NCBI RefSeq assembly: GCF_017874625.1
Contig: NZ_JAGIKZ010000021.1
Location: 1 to 58,976 of the forward strand
Origin: Cytobacillus eiseniae
GTDB taxonomy: Bacteria > Bacillota > Bacilli > Bacillales > Cytobacillaceae
Reading direction: 5' to 3'
Length of the DNA: 58,976 bases
Part shown: in pieces, positions 15,955 to 24,414 of the stretch
How positions within the stretch are numbered: position 1 is the stretch's first letter
Layout: every line of letters begins with the position of its first letter
The notes under the pieces: model-generated
The model's input: only the letters and a program-made list of their open reading frames with translations
What the model was told of the DNA's origin: nothing
Databases searched by the model: none
Position numbers and translations under genes: made by a program

Positions 15955-18030
15955 TTGTCAGTTAAAGAAAGCCTTCTCATTGTTACATATATGGAAAATA
16001 CATTAGATACATTTTTTGAGCAATTGAATGAAATTGGTTTACAGGAAATTTTTGACATTGATGCTTGTACTATAGAAAACTTAGATTACTCAATTATTAA
16101 AAGATACTCGCTACTATTAATATCAAGTAATATTGTTTATAAAATGGTCAAACCTTATTTAGATGATAAAACACCATATCTAATAACGAGAAGAACCATT
16201 AACTATGCTAAGATAAGAGACTTGCTAGAAATTCCAAAAGGAACAAAGGCTTATTTAGTTAGCGACTTAAAGCAATCTGCAGAGGAAACGATTGGAATAT
16301 TAAAAGAGATAGGCATTGAACTAGACCTTTTCCCCTTTTATCCTGACGAACCAGTTGATAAGGAAATTACAATGGCTATTACTCCTGGAGAGCCCCAAAT
16401 TGTACCGAAAACGATTACCAATATATTTAATATAGGGAGTCGGCTGATAGACATCTCCACTTTAGTTGAACTATTTAATTTCTTTCATATATCCCCGTTT
16501 TCATCAAAGGTCCATTTGTCAGCTAGATTTGTGCAATCGTTAGTAGAGCTCTCAAAAGAATTAAGCGACGAAATTTTTAGATCTACACTTCTTCATAAAA
16601 GTTTAGAGAGCATAGTTCAAAATATAGATGATGGCGTGATTGTATATAATAATGACAATGAAATTGAATTATATAATCGGACTGCTGCAGAATATTTAAA
16701 TCTTGCTGTCAATCAAACAAAGCTAACCATTGAAGTCATTCCTCCATCTTATTATCGAGCATTGAGAAACTTAGCAGTAGGCCAAGAGAATTTTATTGAT
16801 ATAGAAGGTACTACCTTCTATATGAGGAAAAAGAGAATAATTGTTGATAATCAAGTACAGTCCACACTCGTAATATTCCGGCGAGCAGAAGATTATCAAA
16901 AAATTGAACATGATTATCGGTTTAAGGCAAAGCAAAAAAACTTAATGGCGAGATATCGATTTGATGATATGAAAACAGTTAGTACACCTATGATAGAAAT
17001 GATGAAAATTGCTAATCGGTTAGCAAAAAGTGATTCGACGATTTTAATACTTGGTGAAACAGGTACTGGGAAGGAAGTGCTAGCACAAGCCATTCACCAT
17101 GCTTCTCCAAGAAAGTATGAGCCTTTTATTGGAGTTAATTTTGCTGCTATATCCGAGAGCTTAATGGAGAGTGAATTGTTTGGCTATGAATCTGGTTCAT
17201 TTACCGGAGCCAGAAAAGGTGGACATATAGGAATGTTTGAGCAGAGCCATTTGGGAAGCATTTTTCTAGATGAGATTGGAGATGCTTCACCTGTTATTCA
17301 AAATCGACTTCTACGCGTCCTGCAAGAGAGACAAATTATGAGAGTCGGAGGGGACAAGATTATTCCTTTAGACGTAAGGGTCATAGCAGCAACGAATAAA
17401 GATCTCAAAAAGTTAATAGAGGAAGGAAACTTTCGAGAGGATTTGTACTACCGTCTCAATGTGCTTCCGCTAAGACTATTGCCTCTTAGGGAACGAAAAA
17501 AGGATATACCTTTATTAATCAATCTATTTTCTAAGGAATTTCAAGAGAAGCTAGGAAGGCGACCTTTTGTTTTTACACAAGAGGCGTTAAGAGTTTGTGA
17601 AAGCTATCATTGGCCAGGGAACGTTAGAGAATTACGCAATATTGTTGAGTATGTTGCGCATATAAGTGGTGAGAAAGTATATAAAGAAGAACTTCCAATT
17701 GGAGCGGATTTATTAAATTACCGAATAGTAGAAAATAAAGAGGAAGAACTGGAAAAGATAAAGAATGATTTAATAGAAAAGGGGTTTATCGAGGAAGCGT
17801 TGTCAATGCTTGAATACTTAAATCGTAATGAGGTTATATCTGCTGGCCGTTCTGCTATGTTAATTCATTTAAACTATGAAGGTTTCTTACTTTCGGATCA
17901 CCAACTTCGTTATCGGCAAAAAATCTTAAGTGATCATGAATTAATTCTGATAGAAAGAGGAAGAAGTGGTAGCCGTATAACGGACAAAGGAAAGAGTTTT
18001 CTTGATTTATATGAAAAAAGCAAGTGTTAA
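15955..18030 (+). CDS. Sigma-54-dependent activator with PAS and C-terminal winged helix
   Basis: 691 aa, TTG start with TAGGTGA upstream. Order: N-terminal sensory region about 1-200 (PrpR_N-like receptor layout), PAS domain about 207-300 (NIDDGVIVYNNDNEIELYNRTA), AAA+ domain about 345-570 with Walker A GETGTGKE (about 368), sigma-54 contact loop GSFTGA (GAFTGA variant), Walker B SIFLDEIGD and arginine-finger region YRLNVLPLRLLPLRER. The C-terminus (about 590-691) has no Fis-type helix but a winged-helix-like region. It acts as bEBP on EsigN; the -24/-12 promoter at 19653 is the nearest likely target. Confidence 0.9.
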   Translation: MSVKESLLIVTYMENTLDTFFEQLNEIGLQEIFDIDACTIENLDYSIIKRYSLLLISSNIVYKMVKPYLDDKTPYLITRRTINYAKIRDLLEIPKGTKAYLVSDLKQSAEETIGILKEIGIELDLFPFYPDEPVDKEITMAITPGEPQIVPKTITNIFNIGSRLIDISTLVELFNFFHISPFSSKVHLSARFVQSLVELSKELSDEIFRSTLLHKSLESIVQNIDDGVIVYNNDNEIELYNRTAAEYLNLAVNQTKLTIEVIPPSYYRALRNLAVGQENFIDIEGTTFYMRKKRIIVDNQVQSTLVIFRRAEDYQKIEHDYRFKAKQKNLMARYRFDDMKTVSTPMIEMMKIANRLAKSDSTILILGETGTGKEVLAQAIHHASPRKYEPFIGVNFAAISESLMESELFGYESGSFTGARKGGHIGMFEQSHLGSIFLDEIGDASPVIQNRLLRVLQERQIMRVGGDKIIPLDVRVIAATNKDLKKLIEEGNFREDLYYRLNVLPLRLLPLRERKKDIPLLINLFSKEFQEKLGRRPFVFTQEALRVCESYHWPGNVRELRNIVEYVAHISGEKVYKEELPIGADLLNYRIVENKEEELEKIKNDLIEKGFIEEALSMLEYLNRNEVISAGRSAMLIHLNYEGFLLSDHQLRYRQKILSDHELILIERGRSGSRITDKGKSFLDLYEKSKC

Positions 18031-18050
18031 ATTTTATACACTTGCTTTTT
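18015..18050. terminator. Bidirectional terminator between convergent genes
   Basis: 13-bp stem AAAAAGCAAGTGT/ACACTTGCTTTTT spanning the stop codon of the sigma-54 activator; T runs on both strands. Confidence 0.8.
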
Positions 18051-18057
18051 TGTTATT

Positions 18058-19452
18058 TTATAAATTTGCAAGATTATAAATGGCCCGTGCATAAATAGCG
18101 GTAGCTTTATATAAATCTTCTAAAATAATATATTCATTTTTTTGATGGGCCGTATTCTCTTTTCCGGGAAAAACAGCTCCATAAGCTACACCGTTCTCAA
18201 TAAATCGGGCATAGGTAGCCCCTCCAGTTGTTAATAATGCTGCGTTTTCTCCAGTTTCATGTTCATATGCTTGCTGAAGAATTTTTATTATAGGTTGTTC
18301 TTTGTCTACGTGGTGTGGCTTCTTCTCTCTGACTTCTTCGACTTCAAAACCATAATCCTTTATCACTTCATTTAACTTTTCAATTGTTCGTAAATAAGGT
18401 GTTTCAACAGGACAGCGAATATTTAAAGTCAAATAAGCTTTTTCATTCGAATGGTATCGGAAAACTCCCGGATTAACTGTTAGGGGACCTGTGATGTCAT
18501 CAGAAAACGAAATACCTAACTCAATTCCATTTGGATCATCATCTAAGCGCTCTGAAATAAATTGTATATAAGGTTCGCTACGAATTTCAGAAGCTAAATA
18601 TTTTGCGAGTTTTGTACCGGCATTAATTCCCTTCTCAGGCTCCATTCCATGTGCAGACTTCCCTTTTATTGTTAAACGAATGGAATTTTTTTCTAAATTA
18701 ACTGAGTACTTGAGATTTTCCTTGTTGCAGAAAGAGGAAAACTTTTCTTTTATAAGTGATAGTTCATTCCTTTGTAGGACTGCTTCAGCGTGATCTGGTA
18801 CCATATTCCCTTTTTCTCCGGAGTAGAAGGATAACAACTCATATCGGTTCTTTTTCTTAACGTTATTTAATTTCAAAACAACGTTTATCTGCCCTTTTTC
18901 AGCATGAATAATTGGAAACTCTGCATCCGGTGCAAAGCCAGTTAATGGTTTAGGCTCCACTTGTACATATTTTTTCATACAGGACATGCCGCTTTCCTCA
19001 TCCGTTCCAAAAATAATTCGGATGCGATGCTTTAATGGTAAGTCGTTCTCTTTGATTATTTTCAGAGCATAATAAGCGGCCATTGTGGGTCCTTTATCAT
19101 CGATCGCTCCACGAGAAAAGAGCTTTCCTTCTCTTATTTCCGGACTAAAAGGATCAGATTCCCATTCTCCTGTAGCTGGAACGACATCAAGATGGCACAA
19201 AATAGATATATATTCAGATGCATCTGCTGGACCTATTTCTGCGTAGCCAATATATCCTTCAATATTATTTGTTCTAAATCCATCTTCCTCGGCTGTTTGA
19301 AGCATAAAGTCTAAAGCTTCTTTAATATTTTTACCCATTGGCGCATCGTTAGAAGCAGTAGATGGATCCTTAATGCTTTTAATAGATAATAGTTGAGATA
19401 AATCTGATAATAATTGATCTTTCCTTTCTTGTACTTCCTCTTTCCAATTCAA
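18058..19452 (-). CDS. pepV: M20 dipeptidase, PepV type
   Basis: 464 aa from a TTG start at 19452 preceded by AAGGAGGGG at good distance; this matches PepV length. Metal-dependent M20 hydrolase: CHLDVVPATGEWESDPFSP, RGAIDDKGP (bridging Asp), GTDEESGM (catalytic and metal Glu), FAPDAEFP and the C-terminal His in ENTAHQKNE. PepV cleaves a range of dipeptides in the cytoplasm after import, which fits the divergent peptide-transport operon starting at 19708. Confidence 0.87.
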   Translation of the reverse strand: MNWKEEVQERKDQLLSDLSQLLSIKSIKDPSTASNDAPMGKNIKEALDFMLQTAEEDGFRTNNIEGYIGYAEIGPADASEYISILCHLDVVPATGEWESDPFSPEIREGKLFSRGAIDDKGPTMAAYYALKIIKENDLPLKHRIRIIFGTDEESGMSCMKKYVQVEPKPLTGFAPDAEFPIIHAEKGQINVVLKLNNVKKKNRYELLSFYSGEKGNMVPDHAEAVLQRNELSLIKEKFSSFCNKENLKYSVNLEKNSIRLTIKGKSAHGMEPEKGINAGTKLAKYLASEIRSEPYIQFISERLDDDPNGIELGISFSDDITGPLTVNPGVFRYHSNEKAYLTLNIRCPVETPYLRTIEKLNEVIKDYGFEVEEVREKKPHHVDKEQPIIKILQQAYEHETGENAALLTTGGATYARFIENGVAYGAVFPGKENTAHQKNEYIILEDLYKATAIYARAIYNLANL

Positions 19453-19595
19453 ATGGACCCCTCCTTGTTGGTTCAATATAACTCATGCAAGGATCATACC
19501 AAATGTATCGTATTAAAAATGATTAGATATTCTCCTAATTGGTTACCCATTTCAGATAAAATGGTAGCCTTTTTTACATAATTGGCTAATAAATT

Positions 19596-19608
19596 AACAT
19601 TTAATGTT
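19596..19608. promoter_or_regulatory. Palindrome, possible upstream activator site
   Basis: AACATTTAATGTT, a 13-nt palindrome about 45 nt upstream of the -24/-12 promoter, in the pepV/opp divergent region. It could bind the sigma-54 activator; AT-rich context makes chance occurrence possible. Confidence 0.35.
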
Positions 19609-19652
19609 TATTGAAAATTCATATTTTTTCATAAATACATGATTTTTATGAG

Positions 19653-19670
19653 TTGGCATACTTCTTGCAA
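19653..19670 (+). promoter_or_regulatory. Sigma-54 (-24/-12) promoter of the first peptide-transport operon
   Basis: TTGGCATACTTCTTGCAA: the invariant GG and GC are 10 nt apart, and TGGCA and TTGCA match the consensus. The start would be about 19682, just before the Shine-Dalgarno of the substrate-binding-protein gene. A bEBP gene (15955) is encoded 1.7 kb upstream. Confidence 0.88.
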
Positions 19671-19707
19671 TTAATAAAAATGTAAAAAAATTAGGGGGGT
19701 TAAAAAT

Positions 19708-21366
19708 TTGAAAAAAACATGGCCAAAAATGATGTCTTTCTTGTTACTTAGTTTGATGGTACTTTTAGCCGGCTGTAATTTCAGTGGCGGTTCAAAAGAG
19801 ACAGTGAAAAAAGAAGAAGGGGAAAAACCAGTTGAAAGTACTGATGGGAAAAGTGGTAGTGTTCTTAATTTAAGTTTAGATAATGATATCCCCGACTTAA
19901 ATCAAGTCAAAACAACGGATGCTATTTCCTTTGCTATTTTAAACAATGTAATGGAAGGGCTATACCGATTAGATGAAAATAATGAGCCTCAACCCGCGAT
20001 GGCAGAAAGCTATGAAAGATCAGAAGATGGATTAACTTATACATTTACATTAAAAGATGGGATTAAATGGAGCAATGGTGACCCAGTAACTGCTAATGAT
20101 TTTAAATATTCTTGGTTAAGAGCAATGCACCCTGATACTGCGGGATCCTATGCATCCATTTTAACTGACTATATTAAAGGTGGAGCAGCTTATGCCGCTG
20201 GAGAATCAGATGCTGATTCAGTAGCAATAGAAGTAAAGAATGAGAAAACACTAGTTGTTGAGCTTATTCAGCCAACTCCATTCTTCGTAGGATTAACCGC
20301 TTTTGTAACATATTTTCCTTTAAATGAAGCGTTTACTACTGAAAAAGGGAATGATTTTGGACTAACATATGAAGGAATTTTATATAACGGCCCATATGTA
20401 TTGACAGCATATGACCAGGCACAGGGAGTTACAATGGAAAAAAACCCCGAATACTGGGATAAAGATAAAGTTGCCGTTCAAAAAGTTAATATGAAGGTTA
20501 TTAAAGAACAAAGCACAGCGCTAAATTTGTATGAAGCTGGTGAGCTTGATAAGGTATACCTTGCTTCAGCAGATGTTAATTCGTATAAAGATAGCTCAGA
20601 ATTTAATACAGAAACAGAGTTTAGAACGTACTTTATTCAGTTCAATCTTGGGAAAGAGCCTTTCGATAATGAAAATATTCGAAAAGCGCTTCAATTGGCT
20701 TATGACCCACAAGTATTAACGGATGTCATTTTAAATAATGGTTCTGAACCAGCGTACGGACTTGTTGCTACTAAGATGGCAGGTGTTGATGGTAAATCAT
20801 TTAGAGAGCTTCAAGGTGATGTCATTAAACCAGATATTGAAAAAGCAAAAGAGCTTTGGGTAAAAGGTGTAGAAGAACTAGGTAAAACGCCTAGCATTGA
20901 TTTGTTAACAGCAGACGATACGGTATCAAAGGATACAGGCACATTCTTGCAAAGTGAATATAAAAAGAATCTAGGGATTGATGTTAACCTTGTGACACAA
21001 CCATATAGTGGTCGACTCGATACAATGAGAGCTGGCGATTATCAAATGGGTGTTAATAGGTGGGGAGCAGATTTTAACGATTCTATCACATACTTGGATT
21101 TATGGAATGCCCCTTCTAATCCACACTTCCGTGGTAATTATTTTAATGAAAAGTATGATGAATTAGTTAATGCTGCAAAATCAGAAGCGGATGAAAATGT
21201 CCGTATTGAAAAATTACTTGAAGCAGAAAAGATTCTGCTAGAGGACGGTATTGTAGGGCCGTTATATTATGATGGATTATCATACTTACAGAAATCAAAT
21301 GTAAAAGGAATTGTGACACACCCTTATGGGGCTTCACCAGATTTAAAATGGGCAACTGTTGAATAG
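19708..21366 (+). CDS. Oligopeptide ABC transporter substrate-binding lipoprotein
   Basis: 552 aa, TTG start after TTAGGGGGG. Lipoprotein signal peptide with lipobox LLAGC (Cys23), then an SBP_bac_5 domain (family 5, OppA/DppA): MAESYERSEDGLTYTFTLKD and WSNGDPVTANDFKYSW. It captures peptides outside the membrane. First gene of a sigma-54-promoted operon with two permeases, asparaginase II, a fused double ATPase and an M20 hydrolase. Related to the second SBP at 53618, also OppA-like. Confidence 0.93.
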   Translation: MKKTWPKMMSFLLLSLMVLLAGCNFSGGSKETVKKEEGEKPVESTDGKSGSVLNLSLDNDIPDLNQVKTTDAISFAILNNVMEGLYRLDENNEPQPAMAESYERSEDGLTYTFTLKDGIKWSNGDPVTANDFKYSWLRAMHPDTAGSYASILTDYIKGGAAYAAGESDADSVAIEVKNEKTLVVELIQPTPFFVGLTAFVTYFPLNEAFTTEKGNDFGLTYEGILYNGPYVLTAYDQAQGVTMEKNPEYWDKDKVAVQKVNMKVIKEQSTALNLYEAGELDKVYLASADVNSYKDSSEFNTETEFRTYFIQFNLGKEPFDNENIRKALQLAYDPQVLTDVILNNGSEPAYGLVATKMAGVDGKSFRELQGDVIKPDIEKAKELWVKGVEELGKTPSIDLLTADDTVSKDTGTFLQSEYKKNLGIDVNLVTQPYSGRLDTMRAGDYQMGVNRWGADFNDSITYLDLWNAPSNPHFRGNYFNEKYDELVNAAKSEADENVRIEKLLEAEKILLEDGIVGPLYYDGLSYLQKSNVKGIVTHPYGASPDLKWATVE

Positions 21367-21375
21367 GATTAGAAA

Positions 21376-21408
21376 AGAGAAGGAGAGAATCTATTTCTCT
21401 CCTTCTCT
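21376..21408 (+). other. Intercistronic stem-loop after the substrate-binding-protein gene
   Basis: Perfect 14-bp stem AGAGAAGGAGAGAA/TTCTCTCCTTCTCT with a 5-nt loop but no T tract. Such structures usually protect the upstream mRNA and make the binding protein more abundant than the permeases. Confidence 0.6.
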
Positions 21409-21452
21409 TACAAATATAGGCTCTAACCACGCAAAAAGTGGAGGTATGACTA

Positions 21453-22388
21453 TTGAAAAAGTATTTTATTATAAGAGTAATTAATATATTGATAACTTTG
21501 TTTATTATCGCCACGGCGACATTCTTTTTAATGAAACAATTACCAGGTTCGCCATTTGATGAAGAGAAGCTATCGAATTTATCAGAAGAACAAAGAATGG
21601 AGTTTTATGCAAGATACGGATTAGATAAGCCTTTATCCCAACAGTATGTCCTTTACATGAAAAATCTAGTCCAGGGAGATTTGGGAGAATCTTTTTATTT
21701 TAAAGGACAAGATGTAAGTACACTCATTAAAAATCGAATTGGACCATCCGCTCTACTTGGGGTTCAAGCGGTTTTGTTAGGATTCACAATTGGAATCATT
21801 CTAGGTATTGTGGCTGCTTTCCGACATAATACGATGTGGGATTTTTCAGCAATGATCGTAGCTGTACTTGGTGTATCGATCCCAAACTTCGTGTTTGCTG
21901 CCCTCCTTCAGTATTATGTTGGTTTGAAGTTGGGGATTCTTCCTGTTGCCTTTTGGGAGTCTTATTCCAGTTCGATTATGCCAACAATTGCATTATCCCT
22001 AATGGTTATTGCATTAATAGCCAGATTCACTAGGAATGAAATGCTAGAGGTATTGCAACAGGATTACATGCTTACTGCGAAAGCAAAAGGAGTTCCACCG
22101 TTTAAAATCATTTACAAGCATGCGATTCGTAATGCGCTAATACCTGTTATTACCATTCTGGGACCAATTGTTGTTAGTCTGTTGACTGGTTCACTTGTCA
22201 TTGAAAATATTTTTGGAGTTCCTGGAATTGGAAGTCTATTTGTAGATTCAATTAAAGTAAATGATTATACAACGATTATGGGATTAACCCTTTTCTATAG
22301 TGCTTTTTTTGTACTAACAATGCTCATTATCGACCTCTTATACGGTGTCATTGATCCAAGAATTCGTATTAGTGGGGCAAAGGAGTGA
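21453..22388 (+). CDS. Oligopeptide ABC transporter permease, OppB type
   Basis: 311 aa, TTG start with GTGGAGG upstream. Six membrane helices; N-terminal FLMKQLPGSPFDEEKLS and the BPD_transp_1 EAA loop (ARAKGVPPFKIIYKHAIRNA-like, here TAKAKGVPPFKIIYKHAIRN), and C-terminal YGVIDPRIRISG. It pairs with the OppC-type permease just downstream. Paralogous to the permease at 48124. Confidence 0.93.
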   Translation: MKKYFIIRVINILITLFIIATATFFLMKQLPGSPFDEEKLSNLSEEQRMEFYARYGLDKPLSQQYVLYMKNLVQGDLGESFYFKGQDVSTLIKNRIGPSALLGVQAVLLGFTIGIILGIVAAFRHNTMWDFSAMIVAVLGVSIPNFVFAALLQYYVGLKLGILPVAFWESYSSSIMPTIALSLMVIALIARFTRNEMLEVLQQDYMLTAKAKGVPPFKIIYKHAIRNALIPVITILGPIVVSLLTGSLVIENIFGVPGIGSLFVDSIKVNDYTTIMGLTLFYSAFFVLTMLIIDLLYGVIDPRIRISGAKE

Positions 22389-22393
22389 GTGAT

Positions 22394-23335
22394 ATGAAAA
22401 ATAATGAACAGTTATTAAATGGGGAACTAACAGATGATTTGTTTGAAATAGCTGGTAGGAGAGCAGAGGATAGCGAGAAGATTCAGCGCCCTCCACTCTC
22501 TGCGTTTAAGGATAGCTGGATTAGACTTAGAAAAAACAAAGGGGCAATAGTAAGTTTAATTATTTTGGTACTCATTTTAATCTTAGCTATTTTTGGACCT
22601 TATATGAATGAATATAAATACTATGAAACAGACTATTCAGCTGCTTACCAGCCGCCAAGTAGTGAGCATTGGTTAGGTACCGATAAATTTGGACGGGATC
22701 AATGGACGCGAATTTGGGAAGGGACGCGAATTTCTTTATACATTGCCGTTCTCGCCGCTTTCCTTGACCTCTTAATAGGCGTTACATATGGGGCTGTTTC
22801 AGCATTAATAGGCGGAAAAGTAGATAATGCTATGCAACGGGTTATTGAGATTTTAGTTGGAATTCCAAATTTAATTATTATTATTCTATTAATCATGCTT
22901 ATGAAGCCGGGTATTTTGACAATTACCATAGCTATGGTAATTACTGGTTGGGTAAATATGGCCAGGCTGGTGAGGGCGCAAATTTTTAAATTAAAGGAAC
23001 AGGAGTTTGTTTTAGCGTCAAGATCCCTCGGTTCAACGAATAAACGATTGATTCTTCATCACCTTATTCCGAACACGATGGGGTTAATCGTTATCAATAT
23101 GATGTTTACGATTCCTTCAGCGATTTTTACAGAAGCATTTCTAAGCTTTATTGGTCTTGGATTACAGGAACCACTTGCCTCTTTAGGGGTACTAATCAAT
23201 GATGGCTTCCAAGGTATGAGAAACCATTTTTACTTACTTCTCTATCCTGCGATCGTTATTGTTGGAATTATGGTTAGCTTTAATATTTTAGCAGATGGTC
23301 TACGAGATGCATTAGATCCAAAAATGAGAAAATAA
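22394..23335 (+). CDS. Oligopeptide ABC transporter permease, OppC type
   Basis: 313 aa from ATG 22394 (AAAGGAG at 22379-22385). An upstream GTG at 22385 overlaps the oppB stop but has its site too close. OppC_N segment (SWIRLRKNKGAIVSLIILVL), WLGTDKFGRDQWTRIWEGTR, EAA loop ASRSLGSTNKRLILHHLIPN and C-terminal DGLRDALDPKMRK. Cotranscribed with the upstream permease. Confidence 0.93.
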   Translation: MKNNEQLLNGELTDDLFEIAGRRAEDSEKIQRPPLSAFKDSWIRLRKNKGAIVSLIILVLILILAIFGPYMNEYKYYETDYSAAYQPPSSEHWLGTDKFGRDQWTRIWEGTRISLYIAVLAAFLDLLIGVTYGAVSALIGGKVDNAMQRVIEILVGIPNLIIIILLIMLMKPGILTITIAMVITGWVNMARLVRAQIFKLKEQEFVLASRSLGSTNKRLILHHLIPNTMGLIVINMMFTIPSAIFTEAFLSFIGLGLQEPLASLGVLINDGFQGMRNHFYLLLYPAIVIVGIMVSFNILADGLRDALDPKMRK

Positions 23336-23359
23336 CTTCTTAGTCAGTGAGGGATTGTC

Positions 23360-24409
23360 ATGGAGAAACCTATTAAAGTTTATCGTGGAGAATATTTAGA
23401 AAGTACTCATAACATACATGTCGCTGTTGTCAATGTAAACGGAGAGCTGCTTTATTCATATGGTGATCCGAATAGATTTACATTTCCGAGATCATCGATG
23501 AAACCTTTTCAAGCTGTTGCTGTTGTCGAAACAGGAGCAGCGGAAGCTTATGATTTTGAGGCAAAAGATCTTTCATTAATCTGTGCTTCACATAACGGAG
23601 AACCTTTTCATAGAAATCGTGTTGCAAATATTTTAGAGAGAATTCAGCTAAATGAAAGTGCTCTTCAATGTGGCACACATATCCCAAGAGATATCGATAG
23701 TTATAATGAACATATTAGGAATGGCGGCGAACTTACTTCTGTTTTTAGTAATTGCTCGGGAAAGCATTCTGGAATGTTGACTGCAGTCGTTCATATGAAT
23801 GAAGAAGTAAATACGTATAGGGAAATTTCCCATCCGCACCAACAGCGAATTTTGGATGTGATTGAGTATATCTGTGATTTTCCAAAAGATAAAATCAAAA
23901 TAAGTGTAGATGGATGTGGTGTACCTGTTCATCAGCTTCCTTTGAAAAATACTGCCGTGGGCTTTGCTCGACTAGCAAATCCTCAATCATGGGAGTCTAC
24001 AGATCGAGCGCGTCATCTAGAAAGAATTCGTCAAGCAATGACAAAGCATCCTGAAATGGTTGGCGGAACGAATCGCTTTGATACAGATCTAATGAAAGTA
24101 TTTAACGGTAGATTAGTAGCAAAGGCAGGAGCCGAGGGTGTTCAATGTATTGGTGATGTGGAGACAGGCCTAGGAATTGCTATTAAAGTTGAGGATGGAA
24201 ATGGCCGAGCAACAAGTGTTGCATCCATGGAAGTGCTTAAACAACTAGGAATTTGTGATGAGAAAAAATATAAGGAGCTGTATCAATACGCAAATGCTCC
24301 TGTACTAAACGCAAGAAAGGATAGGATCGGCCGAATTGAAGCGGGATTCCAACTTAAGGAAGTGTCAAGGGCGTCTGACATAATCTCTAGTTCAGAGCAA
24401 AGGAAGTGA
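23360..24409 (+). CDS. Asparaginase II-family amidohydrolase
   Basis: 349 aa. The Asparaginase_II signatures are visible: SSMKPFQAVAVVETGAAEAY, CASHNGEPFHR, NCSGKHSGML and VDGCGVPVHQLPL, then GGTNRFDTDLM and KAGAEGVQCIG. The family (thermolabile L-asparaginase) hydrolyses asparagine to aspartate and ammonia, possibly also other amides or N-terminal Asn peptides. Its placement inside a peptide-import operon suggests it processes imported material. Follows a GTGAGGGATTGTC leader with a modest Shine-Dalgarno. Confidence 0.88.
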   Translation: MEKPIKVYRGEYLESTHNIHVAVVNVNGELLYSYGDPNRFTFPRSSMKPFQAVAVVETGAAEAYDFEAKDLSLICASHNGEPFHRNRVANILERIQLNESALQCGTHIPRDIDSYNEHIRNGGELTSVFSNCSGKHSGMLTAVVHMNEEVNTYREISHPHQQRILDVIEYICDFPKDKIKISVDGCGVPVHQLPLKNTAVGFARLANPQSWESTDRARHLERIRQAMTKHPEMVGGTNRFDTDLMKVFNGRLVAKAGAEGVQCIGDVETGLGIAIKVEDGNGRATSVASMEVLKQLGICDEKKYKELYQYANAPVLNARKDRIGRIEAGFQLKEVSRASDIISSSEQRK

Positions 24410-24414
24410 TGGAT

